Source: Halichondria panicea
Taxonomy: Eukaryota > Porifera > Demospongiae > Suberitida > Halichondriidae
Length of the DNA stretch: 64,000 nucleotides
NCBI RefSeq assembly: GCF_963675165.1
Contig: NC_087390.1
Location: 4,287,301 to 4,351,300 of the forward strand
Direction of reading: 5' to 3'
Shown: positions 14,901-25,100 of the stretch, one piece after another
Numbering within the stretch: position 1 is the first letter of the stretch
How the letters are laid out: every line of letters starts with the position of its first letter
Position numbers and translations under genes: made by a program
Notes under the pieces: model-generated
The model's input: the letters and a program-made list of their open reading frames with translations, nothing else
What the model was told of the DNA's origin: nothing
The model's database searches: none

Positions 14901-17900
14901 TTATTTTGCAAATCCACGAATTAAAATCCAAGTAAACATGACTAGAAGCCTATAGAAACTCTTACTTGCACTTGATTCATCCTTGAGCAGCTGTAGCAGT
15001 CTACACAGACACACAAACACACTACCGTATACCGGGTATATTTCGAGGGTATAAATGTTCGCGGTTTTCGCGGATTGAGCCTGTACCGCGAAAATTTATA
15101 CCCACGAAAATTTATAATAGTAGGCGTGTTCAGTATTATGGATTCGAGGCTAACAGTGGAGTGGTACAGCATGTTGATGTGCGCATGCGCCAAAAGGCTG
15201 GAACTCAGACCACGAAAATAAAATCCGCGAAATCCTTTGTAATGGTCCATCCGCGAAAATTTATACCCTCGAAATATACCCGCTATACGGTACCTCGCTT
15301 GCGCATGCGCACCGAGGCATAATAATCATCTAGCTACCGTATAGCGGGTATATTTCGAGGGTATAAATTTTCGCGGATGGACCATTACAAAGGATTTCGC
15401 GGATTTTATTTTCGTGGTCTGAGTTCCAGCCTTTTGGCGCATGCGCACATCAACATGCAGCTGTACCTCCACACCGTTAGCCTCGAATTCAGGCCTAGCC
15501 TATAACGGTGAGGCACCTCTTATTGTTGATAGGTGTGGTCAATAATACTGAACACGCCTACTATTCAATAAAGATATAAATTTTCGTGGGTATAAATTTT
15601 CGCGGTAGAGGCTCAATCCGCGAAAACCGCGAACATTTATACCCTCGAAATATACCCGCTATACGGTAGCTAGCAGCCATTTGTGAAATTGGACACACCC
15701 ATTAATTATTCCTGTGGATGTAATGCGCATGCACGCTCATTCCCCATGTGAGAGAAAATAATATCCAAGATCCAGATCCAGATCTAGTCTGGGGCCAGAC
15801 CTCTTTCTCAGAGGGGGGAGGGGGAAGAGAGAAAGAGGTCTGGAGACTCTTGCAGCACTTCCGTTAGCCTCGACCCCCGGCCGATCCGTCTCCAATTGAA
15901 CGCTAGGTCGTATTTTTCAACTTCGTTCTATTAAAACAAAATCGGCCTGGGACCGAGGCTACACTTCCGTGTGCTCTTGGAATGTCAATAGGGAGGAGAC
16001 TGTGATATTGGAGGTTATAAAGAAGAGTAGATGTAGCAATACTTTCATTCATTGGCTGTATCTAAATTCCATTGGCTGTAATCCAAATTCCACAAAGGCA
16101 ATACTCGCAATTTCATTGGATTAAAAATCACATGACATAGGATATGCATTTCATTGGCTCTGGCCACATTCCGCTAGAGCACACGGAAATGCTGCAAGAC
16201 AGAGGAGGTCGGACATCACTTGAACTTTCACTAATTATGACCTTTTAATGACATTCCAGGCCAAATTGCTTTTCGTTTTTGCTGACTTAGCACAAATAAT
16301 GCTGACTCGGCAGTAAAATAACTGGATCTAAAACCATAATCCTGATCCTAGCTAGCTAACTATGGCTGAACGTGACAGTGCCAAGAGAAAGCAATTTCAA
16401 CAGTTTTCAACTCCTACTGCCAGTGTTGATGTAACACCCAAGGCAGCCAAGGCCAAGCAGCATGAGAAGCGACCCCAGAGTCGAATTCCCCTCAGGAGCA
16501 GCTAGTCATGGTTGAACACAGAGCCAAGAGAAAGCTATTTCAACAGTTTTCAACTCCTACTGCCAGTGTTGATGTAATATGTACAGGAACACCCAAGGCA
16601 GCCAAGGCCAAGCAGCATGAGAAGCGACCCCAGAGTCGAATTCCCCTCAGGAGCAACACTATGACTAGATCTAACCAGCTGGTCATGGTTGAACACAGAG
16701 CTAGAGCTATTGATGAAACAAAGCAATGTCGACAGTTGTCCACTCCTACTGCCAGTGTTTATGTAATATGTACACCCGTACCCAGGGTGGCCAAGGCCAA
16801 GCAGCATGAGAAGCGACCCCAGAGTCGAATTCTGAGCAGCACTAACCAGCTAGCCATGGCTGAACATGTCAACAGAGCTAGAGCTAGTGGTGAAAGAAAG
16901 CGATGTCGACAGTTGTTTCCTTGAATAATGAGACAGGGATTGTATGTCCAAGCCATCGCACATCCTGAGCTGATCAAAGAGCATCTTGGTATCTTTGCTC
17001 CTTCTTGCTACCAATACACTTAAATTTTAGTCTGTGACATCTCTGTGTTAATGTTGTCTCTCGAACATCCTCTGGCTCACTACCAGGCTCACTAGCACTG
17101 TCACTGTTATGTTAGGAGTGTCACTGTCACTGTCACTGTCACTGTTTCTACCATTGCTGCCTTCATCCTCACTGCTACTGTCGCTGTCGGTGCTCATAGA
17201 CATAGGGTTAGGTCCAGTAGCCATCAGATCTTAATATAATTATATATAATTATATATAACTGCATGCAACTGGTTTAGGGTTTCTGTCACAATGCATAAA
17301 CGCAAAGAGACGCTACTGCTGAGTCAGCATTATTTGTGCTGAATCAGCATAAAACGTAAAAGCAATTTGGCCTGGAATGTCATTAAAAGGTCATAATAAC
17401 TAGTGAAAGTTCAAGTGATGTCCGACCTCCTCTGGCTGCAAGAGTCTCCAGACCTAATCCTAGCTCTCTTGATTTTGCCCCCGAGCTATTAGGTCTGGCC
17501 CCCAGACTAATCCAGATCCTCCTGGCAGAATCATTTTTGTCTTGAGGGCCTGGTAAGCCACAAAACACTACCATATAACATAACAATATAGATAATAATA
17601 TGTATGTACACAGGTCTTTTCTTCTTAGATATTATAATACACTGAACTACACTAACAGATCCTGGAAGAATAAATTTTCTTCTTTCTTGAGGTCCTGGTA
17701 AGCCACATAATACAATAAATAACAACAATAGATGCATGTAAATAAGTCTTTTCTTCTCAGTGAGATAAGCTAACTTTAATATAAAATTCATTATAGATAA
17801 CACTCTGATATTTTTGAGCGAAAGCAAAAACATGGCGAGAGGCATTAGCACAGCGCCAGCTTGAACACTAGTTATTGTTGTTTGTCTCATTTGTTGTGGG

Positions 17901-18801
17901 GAGTACAATTATAGGCCACATGTGCCTTCTGTACAACCCTTTCTCTCCTTTGAGAGATAAAATTATTTCAATATCACAATGAGTAATGACCACCATCCCG
18001 CATCCTCTCGAGGTAAAAGTCGGGAGGAAACAATGACCATATTTTGTGTTCATTCAAAAATTCTGCTGCATGCCAATTTCAAACTTTATATATCGTTACG
18101 ATGTTAGTACCTGATTGTTGGGTGGCTCAGCATTCGATACACTGTTCACGTCTGTCTCATGGTTATGATCCACATTGAGTTGGTACAATGATCCAGAGTA
18201 CAGCTGCTGGTGACCCTGTATACACGAAAGAGGAGGTGACGGTCTGGTCAGATCAATTTACATGTAAGCCATAATATAGGAATTCCTCTTGTATCTATTA
18301 AATCTAGGGCTGCTATAGGCTGTGGTAAGAGCTAACAGACCACCGGGTGCATGGTGGGTGGATATAATTATAACAGTACACTTTAATTATTACCAGTGTC
18401 TATAATACAGTTTAGAATTATGATTCAAAGTCAATTCCGGCATAGATAGTATAGCCATAATACTATAGATCAATATTATAGACCTAGAGTACCGGTATAC
18501 CTTTTCAGTAGTAGATCTTAGTGCATGCATCTGCTCATACAGTATGACATACTTATAGTCACTCAGATTATCATAGGTTAGACCTAGTCACATGGATCAG
18601 CTGGACCTGAGGGACCCTTCTTAGGATCAGGAGGGGGCTGATCCATGAGACAAGGTTAGACCATGGTAATAGTCATCATTGGTTGTGCATGTGATCATGA
18701 TAGATTAAATGTCTCACCACCTGGAACAATTAACTCACGATTACATCTTCAACATCACGGTCTTCTAGAGGTACAAACTCCTCGATAGAATTTTTAGCCA
18801 T
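5908..18801 (-). CDS. TRP-like ankyrin cation channel A (complete, 15 exons, 716 aa)
   Basis: Six-pass TRP-superfamily channel subunit, presumably forming tetramers in a membrane. Exons: 18739-18801, 18111-18215, 11481-11663, 10984-11267, 10744-10825, 10135-10323, 9896-9969, 9621-9803, 9246-9431, 7997-8281, 7766-7852, 7531-7711, 7421-7472, 7267-7372, 5908-5998; total 2151 nt, all phases agree. An ankyrin unit (GNTPLHLAARRGLPDVAKEL) lies near residues 140-185. S1 is near residue 330 (FFYWAITMIAISSALII), S2 near 365, S3 near 395 (YFLDYSFFLYNYLNLL), S4 near 430, S5 near 460-488 (DLVPFISILLIVLYIF), then a turret with N-glycosylation sites, a pore loop ending YFGPSGFG (about 565-573), and S6 with the TRP-like stretch LNLLIAQMSDTFSNVQGDAQ. 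The C-terminus is short and coiled-coil-like. Closest TRP subfamily uncertain (TRPV- or TRPA-like). Intron 2 (about 6.4 kb) is packed with transposons. Confidence 0.88.
6755..7180. mobile_element. CAGGGGCGTAGCCAGG element in gene A intron 14
   Basis: Ends CAGGAGTGTAGCCAGG and CCTGGCTACGCCCCTG; GACTT on both sides (6750-6754, 7181-7185). No ORF. Confidence 0.65.
10488..10705. repeat. R1 fragment, inverted, intron 5 of gene A
   Basis: The 3' part of R1 in the opposite sense, starting TTATGCCTCGGTGTGCATGC and followed by a TG tract and the GATTTTAATTTGTGGATTTG block. Confidence 0.55.
11873..12421. mobile_element. CAGTGGAACC element interrupted by a CAGGGTGTCATAC element
   Basis: Left end ACAGTGGAACCTCTGTTAAC, right end GGGTTCCAATGTA. 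The insert at 12054-12408 has ends CAGGGTGTCATACC and GTATGATACCCTG. A part of the insert (about 12188-12330) recurs at 30418-30815. Confidence 0.6.
13322..13741. repeat. R2 repeat copy, inverted
   Basis: Begins TTATGCCTCGAGGCGTAGCC, the complement of the R2 right end. R2 shares its middle (AGAAGCCTATAGAAGCTGTT) with R1 but has the end CCTCGTGCGGCTACGCCTCG. Confidence 0.55.
13925..14699. mobile_element. hAT-like non-autonomous element
   Basis: Inverted ends CAGAGATACAAAAGAAAGGG...CCCTTTCTTTTGTATCTCTG of about 33 bp, apparent 7-8 bp duplication (ctaaaat) in the host repeat. An open stretch at 14333-14632 shows no recognisable domain. Inserted in an R1 repeat copy. Confidence 0.6.
15023..15292. 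mobile_element. taCCGTATAGCG palindromic element, copy 1
   Basis: Ends TACCGTATACCGGGTATATT and CGAAATATACCCGCTATACGGTA. Inside are CGCGAAAATTTATACC blocks and CTTTTGGCGCATGCGCAC. It is a mirror copy of 15335-15668. Confidence 0.72.
15335..15668. mobile_element. taCCGTATAGCG palindromic element, copy 2 (inverted to copy 1)
   Basis: 334 bp, ends TACCGTATAGCGGGTATATT and its complement. Contains GACCATTACAAAGGATTTCG shared with copy 1. The two copies flank the R1 hairpin end at 15293-15325. Confidence 0.72.
15865..15961. mobile_element. TAGCCTCG-family element, 97 bp
   Basis: Ends TAGCCTCGACC and CCGAGGCTA, with CACTTCCGT duplicated at 15856-15864 and 15962-15970. Inserted in the left arm of the TAGTCTGG palindrome. 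Confidence 0.75.
16362..16924 (+). CDS. Repeat-built basic reading frame inside the CAGAGGAGGT element
   Basis: Four imperfect units, each beginning with MAE or MVEH and containing TPTASV and KAKQHEKRPQSRI. The first (from ATG 16362) ends in a stop near 16503; the second starts at 16508 and reads open through units 2-4 to 16924 (138 aa). It is Lys/Arg/Gln-rich and of unknown function. A reading frame kept over tandem units hints at coding use, but it may simply be a repeat without stops. I recognise no domain. Confidence 0.3.
16976..17224 (-). pseudogene. Acidic Ser/Asp-rich transposon ORF, frame broken
   Basis: Starts with MATGPNPMSMSTDSDSSSED on the minus strand near 17222, then (SD)n. The first frame stops after about 58 residues. 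The alternative frame continues as EPEDVRETTLTQRCHRLKFK and CIGSKKEQRYQDAL before a stop near 16977. The HRxxFKCIG...YQ pattern looks to me like text from transposon-carried proteins of invertebrates, but I cannot name the family. Confidence 0.35.
17523..17880. repeat. R3 fragment, inverted, intron 2 of gene A
   Basis: Complement of the R3 part of the cassettes in gene C. Its other end continues at about 15680-15784, so the copy was cut in two by the TAGTCTGG element. The 125-codon open frame across it is chance. Confidence 0.6.
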
Positions 18802-19020
18802 AACCTTAACCTTGTGCGTGTGAAAGTCCTTTTCGAACCCACCTTATGCATGCATAATTAGCGGACTCCAGCTAGCTAGCCCCGCCTCCTTTATCATTGA
18901 GCTTTTATCATGCTTATCCAAAATCTGCCAGAGTAGTCTAGCAGCTGAGCAATGTTAATGTTGTGTATCTGTACAGTAAATATAGCATGCAGCCACAGGT
19001 ATAAGTTTTATATATGACAA

Positions 19021-19026
19021 TTTATT
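19021..19026 (-). terminator. Candidate poly(A) signal of gene B
   Basis: AATAAA on the minus strand, about 125 nt beyond the gene B stop codon. The position suits a 3' UTR, but a hexamer alone in AT-rich DNA is weak evidence. Confidence 0.35.
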
Positions 19027-19150
19027 GCGTAGCTTTGACATACATTTTTATCTTTACCGTAAACCGGACTCCGTTCAAGACTAGACTATTAGACTGATCT
19101 ATATCTATTATAGCTAAACCATCAAAGTACACATTGAATCAGTATATACA

Positions 19151-22100
19151 TCATTTGCTCTTGTACTCCAGCTGATTTCTTAGAATCATGTCTAGCTTCT
19201 CATTGGTCGTCAAGCTCTGTTCTGAAAATGAGCCCCTGCACAAATAAATATATTTATAATGAAAGCACCGCGGGTGCCAAAGCTACACACATTATAATAT
19301 TATTATCATGATGAACATTTTGCTTTAATTAACTTTCACTACTGTATACCTCGCTTGCGCATGCGTACCGAGGCATAATGCAATAAGGCAAACTAAACAT
19401 GCATGAATATTATACGGAATAACGGAACTGTTTACAGAACAAATAAGCTAATTAGATCTACATGATTGTTGTACTAACCTCAAGTCGTCCAAAACACTGC
19501 TATGCTGGTTGACAATTTTCCGAGTTTTGAGTGTGATTCTGTGTATGTTGGTAATGGAGGTATTTTCCAATTTCTCAACATGCTCTGCACAGAGAAAAAG
19601 TGAAAAATCATACTCGTGTACATAATTAAAACTAACTTTGAGGGTTTGTCCATTTTTCTTCAGACTCGTAAAAATCAGTGAGACATTTCTACAGACAAAG
19701 CAAAGGAATTGTTAAAACTATACTAGTATAATTATATAAATATGATAATTATAGCAAAGACTAGGAGACAAGAAAGGTCAAAATGGGCCCCGTGCAGACC
19801 ACAGAGGATGCAATAGGTACACAGAAATCTTGTACATACACTCTATTTAGAGTTAGTTGGGCGGAGTCCAACCCTCTGAGAGTGGTTGGGTATCATGACA
19901 ATAATTATACGTTTTTGTACCAACTGCAGAAAACTTGCAGCCCAATCAGATTACAGCGTTCAAGGGGAACCTTACAGCTCAAATTTAGCTGAATGAGGCA
20001 ATAATTATTTCTGCCTCTGCTAAATCTTGTACATGTTGTATTACAGGCTGCAGTATCTTTCTACTTTCTCTAACAACTCTCAGTCTGGGGTCTTTCTTGC
20101 ATCCTAAAACAGTTATAGTTTATTTATATCGCACCCCTGAGCCATGCGGTTGTCAGCCACTTAAGAATAAACGATATTCATACTCTGCCGCCTCAAGTAC
20201 CAGTGGAACAAAAATGTATATTGTCATGATACCCAACCACTCGCAACAGAGGGTTGACTCCGCCCAACTAATTTAGAGCATATATATAGCTGCATGTAGA
20301 TCTACAATGTAGAAGTTTTAATAACATTTCCTTATCAACTGATGAAAAAAGGGGTGGATCTGCAATGAGGTCAGAGTTCACAAAAGCTGCTGGCAGTGTA
20401 CTAGTCGAGCGCCGCCGCCCTGCTTGAAGGAGGTCGGGAATCAAGCCTATCCACAGTTTTGTTCTGGCCTGTTACGCAATAGTATCATGAATATCATTCA
20501 TTCTATGTGGGTGCTAACCAATAGCGATGAATATCATTTATTAAAGTGGGTGTTGGCCTCGCCTCTCAGTCAATCCAACGTGTGAAAAATTCACACGTGG
20601 TACAGTTGAGTGGGTGTGATCAATCCCCTTGAGATACTGCAATCTGATTGGAGCTGGTGGAATTGTTGGATTTCCAACAACTGGAACAAACCTGTGGATA
20701 GGCTTGATTCCCGACCTCCTTCCGGGCAACGGTAGAGGGCGGCGGCGCCCGACTAGCAGTGTACATGCATGCAGCTTTGCAGCTCTTTTCTGACTCTTGT
20801 AGCTAACAAACAGCTAGTTAGTGCAAGGCTAACTCATAAGAAAGAGATGATGCTATGAAAGATTCTGAAGAGACTGCAATAACTGTGCATGTGAGTCAAA
20901 CTAGCCACAACTCAGAGAAAGAAACTTTAGTTTGCAAATCCACGAATCCAAATCCAAGCTAGAGAGTGTGCATGGCTAGAAGCCTATAGAAGCTGTTAGT
21001 TTTGCAACCGTTAAACAGTATATATACAGTTGATGTATCTTATAATTATGACCAATGCCGTCCTGTAAAAAAGTATCAATCATTGGACGTCATCCAACAT
21101 CGGACACTGATATCTTCAAAACTACACAAGGTACAGACACTATTTAAGGACCATTTTAAAGCTATTTTGTTCAAATTGCAATTCCCCAACTATTGTAGCT
21201 CTACATTAAGACATGACACTTCATGATATTGACCAGGACCTCATCCATGTCTCACATTCTCTCAGCATGGCATGCCCAGAGAGTCCTTCCAGATAGATAT
21301 CACCAGCTATATAGCTAGCATACAGTACAAGCTAGCTAGCTAGCTCATATAGATAAATTGTTACTAATATCCTTCGCATCATTGGAAAAGCGCTTCAATT
21401 CGAGTACAAAAAACCTGCAGTTGAGCATGCGCTTAAAATAAAGATACGCTTATAGTCGAGTAAGCGCTAATATTTGCTGTAGTTATGAAGATACTGCAGT
21501 GTGTCCGAGATAATTATGATGACGTCCGATGATGATACTTTATATACTCTAGTTCAAAGGCATCTCAAGTCCTACAGAAGGCTTTGTCATTGTGGCTATA
21601 GAAATCAATAAATGTTTTTCACCTTCAAATTCTTCAACACTCTCATTAATTAAAGACGCCAGAGCTGGAACAACTAGACACGCTACGAGTATCGCATACT
21701 ATACCGTAAACATCAGCTTTGATACAATGACTGTAAACTACCGTCGTTTGTAGTATATAGTTGGTATGCGGAATTTTGCTGGGACACTCACTGCATCGCA
21801 CAATCAGCTTTACCGTATCCCTCGTGTTGCTACGCCTCAAGGTATAATTATATCAATTAATATATGGGAGTTGGCCCAAATGATGACCTAGCTTTATAAT
21901 AATTATTTGCTAACCAATTAAGAGGGTTATGGTTAGGTTTAGGCGTATCAATATATAGGACTACTGTTATTAGTAACAGTTGGCATGCAAAGCCTATCAT
22001 GATATTGCTCTAGCCTCTACACAGGCTCTCCTTTTTCTGTTCTTTATGACAATCGTTCAATAAGATAAAATACGGTATTAATTGGAGGAATAAAGAAAGA

Positions 22101-25100
22101 AATAGACGTAGAGTTAGGAAAAAGGAGAGCCTGTATCGGGAAGTCGCGTGAGGGTAAAAGGGTGGTAGAAGGGTGAAAATGAGCGGGGGCATGCTGAGCT
22201 AGAGATGTTGGACTGCCCACGCAGAGATCTATGACTAATAAAACTTTGCCTGCAGCAAGCTGGACATGGACTTGGAACTGGAAGTTTGCAAGCACTGTAG
22301 CTAGCTATACCTTAGGCTTAGCTAGATGATCTACTAGTTATGTGTTCAGATTCTATCAGACAATCACCTTTTCTTGTGTCTTTCTACATGCTATTATATA
22401 GTCTACTGAGATCAAGAATAGCTTAGTCATCATTATCATATAGCAGGTAGCTACTGCCACCAGAGCTGGCCACGCTGGTTCTCTGATCTGACTTGCAGCA
22501 CAGCTTGGTGGTTGTCTCAGTACAGTCTTATTAACTCTGAATGCGTGGGAGAATATCTTACGTCACGATTGTGGGCTACATATCGCCCACGTTCATAAAA
22601 ATCCTTGTGGATCACGCGATTTCCCAAACCAGGCCTTACTTTTCTTAACTGTACACCCATTTCTTTCTTTGCTGCCTTACTAATGATTTATGGATAAACA
22701 GTGACAACAGCAAGAAAAAGTAAGGCCTGGGATCGAGGCTAATATTGCTCACCAAGAAAGAGAGTCCAGTTCTCTCAATGCTGATTATGGTCCTAGCTCT
22801 ATTGATAGCCAGTGAGCGCTGTGCATCTCCTTGCACGTTGGAGAAAGTGTCGGACATCTGAGCAATCAGCAAGTTGAGCATGATCACCTCCAGCGTAAAC
22901 AGGAAGATCAGGTACGTCACTACACCCAGCCAACTAATGTTGGAAAATCGTTAACGAGCACTATAAGTTAAAATTAATACTATACTGTCCAACCAAATCC
23001 TTAATTTTATGTCGTAATTCAAATCTTCAAAACTAGGTATGGATCTAAGTTGACTTACCCAAAGCCGTCTGGTCCAAAGTAGGTGAGAAAGTTTTGACCC
23101 TCAACGGCAATTCTTACTCCAGTGAAAAACACTCGGTAGTAGGTTCTATACAATTATTATATGTGGGCGTAATCTTGGTAGAGTAAGATGGAGCAAAAAT
23201 GGCATCTAGAATATACTTCATGGACTGCATGTGGCAGTTAATGAAGTTTACAAACGTACATGTAGGGATATGACAAATGTCAACTTGATAATTTGTATGG
23301 TAATAAAACTATTTACCCACCTTGTCTCATCAGGGTTGATATCGAGGCTAGTCTGAAATGGAATTGTCGATGTGTTCACTGCATCTTGAACTTGAGCTGC
23401 TGTCAGATTGAATGTATTTAGAGCTGCTTCAACCACCGTGAAGTTACAGACTGGGGTGATTAGAGTCGGAGTAACTACCTCTTGTCTTAAAGCAAAATAG
23501 AAGCCACCCGTGAAGATGAACAGTATAACGATAAGGGTACAAATGAAGGGGACAAGATCTCTTTGGATGATCAGGTACAGGATTTGTATGTACTTCCCAA
23601 ATATCCTGTCAGGGGTGTGTGTGCGTGTATGTGTGCATTGATCACTTACACGTGCTTGAAACTATGACAATTATAATTACATCCTATACATCCTTGCTTT
23701 TAAAATGTGCTTCGTGACATAAATAATTACCCAAGCTACCTCTAAGGACATTAACACTTTACCTAGTCTCGCACCAGCCCCAATTAAAAATTGGGTCTGG
23801 AGAACTTCCTATCAAAGTTGTGCACCCTAAGTGGCTAATACCGGCTAATACCGGGTAGTAAACAGACAAATAATATTACGGTGGAACCTCCGAATAACAA
23901 ACAAGTTGGTGCAGGAGGTTTTGTCCATTATTTGGAGGTGTTCTTTATTAAAAAGGTTATACCATATAACATATCAAAACATTTTGTCAAATGTATGTAA
24001 AAAATATGTTAAAGTTGTCATCAAACATTAAATTTTTTTATATTAGTTATACCCTAAAATTAATGTGTTTATGTAGCTAGGGACAATAATGACTTCAAAA
24101 TATACATTATAATGAAAGCACCGCGGGTGCTGATGCCTCGGTGGAGATGCCAAAGCTACATAACATAAAGCTACTAATACACATGACAGGGGCAGATCCA
24201 GGATTCTTGATAGGGGGGAGGAGCTAAAAATATTTTACTAAAAAAAGGTCGTCTGTTTTTCAAGCACAATGTGTTTCTTGCGTGACTCATCAATAATTGT
24301 TCATGCTCAGTAATAAACTGAGTGTGGCCATGATAATGTAACCATAGCTACGTGCTATCCAGTGCATGCAGTGAGTGGGATAGCTAGCTCTAGATTCTAT
24401 TTTTCAGGCTTGTCATCAAAGCCAGGGGGGTGCTCAAGCCCCCAAAGCTCCCCACTGGATCCGCCACTGCATGATGAATTTTGCATGCTGCATGCAAACT
24501 CAAAGAGTGGGTAATGATCGACCATGTTTGTTGTTAAAAACGATCGATGCCAAAGTTCAAGTCTAGCTAGCTGCCAAGCAGCAGAGCCTTGCAGCTCTCT
24601 TCTCATTTCTGCTACCAATAGCTAGCGTTCTAGTGCATAGTTAACTACTAAGTAGAGTAGCAACACTCGGTAAACAAGTTTGGCTACGTGCTCTTCTGAA
24701 AAGGCTGCAATGGCATTCCAAGTAAGCAAAACTAGGCATAACTCGAGAACGAAGCATTATTTTGCAAATCCACAAATTAAAAATCAAGAAAACATGACTA
24801 GAAGCCTAATATATAGAAAGTCTTACTTGCACTTAACTTCATTGATCCTTGAGCAGCTGTAGCAGTCTACACACACACACACACACTACATGTACCGTAT
24901 ACCTCGCTTGCGCATGCGCACCGAGGCATAATTATGAATAAGTATACATGTAGCCATAGTCTTTGGAGACAGATTAACAACCACAAATTAATTGTTACTA
25001 CAGATGTTAGCAAATATCGAATGGAAGTGGACTGTCATCACAAGACTGAAAAAATGGTGAACTGCAGCAGGCTGATCTGAACTGTGCATGCATGCATAGA

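Larger units (their letters stand above)
13742..15325. repeat. R1 repeat copy with two insertions
   Basis: R1 begins TGAAAGCACCGCGGGTGC, has a body with GATCGATGCCAAAGTTCAAG, and ends in a CA-rich tract plus ACCTCGCTTGCGCATGCGCA and CCGAGGCATAAT. This copy is split by 13925-14699 and by the palindrome 15023-15292. Its front is joined to an inverted R2 piece at 13322-13741. Confidence 0.65.
16200..17434. mobile_element. CAGAGGAGGT-family (Mutator-like) element with internal repeats and short ORFs
   Basis: 1235 bp with about 125-bp terminal inverted repeats starting CAGAGGAGGTCGGACATCAC, flanked by 9-bp GCTGCAAGA (16191-16199, 17435-17443). A 9-bp duplication and long TIRs suggest the Mutator superfamily, but no transposase is visible. 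Inside are four tandem units of roughly 150 bp (16362-16923, plus) and a minus-strand acidic reading frame (about 17222-16976). Confidence 0.75.
15785..17509. mobile_element. Long palindromic element TAGTCTGG...CCAGACTA with 9-bp target duplication
   Basis: Inverted arms start TAGTCTGGGG and continue through AGGTCTGGAGACTCTTGCAG and CAYTTCCGTGTGCTC. ATCCAGATC is duplicated at 15776-15784 and 17510-17518. It has been entered by the 97-bp TAGCCTCG element and by the CAGAGGAGGT element, which together account for most of its length. It interrupts repeat family R3, whose uninterrupted form is seen near 45530. Confidence 0.72.

Noticed and set aside
15293-15330. tRNA-like hairpin CCTCGCTTGCGCATGCGCA
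   Set aside because: No cloverleaf arms or box A/B around it; it is the hairpin end of R1.
17531-17908. 125-codon open frame on the minus strand
   Set aside because: It lies in repeat R3, contains a doubled unit and shows no conservation of frame with the R3 copies in gene C.
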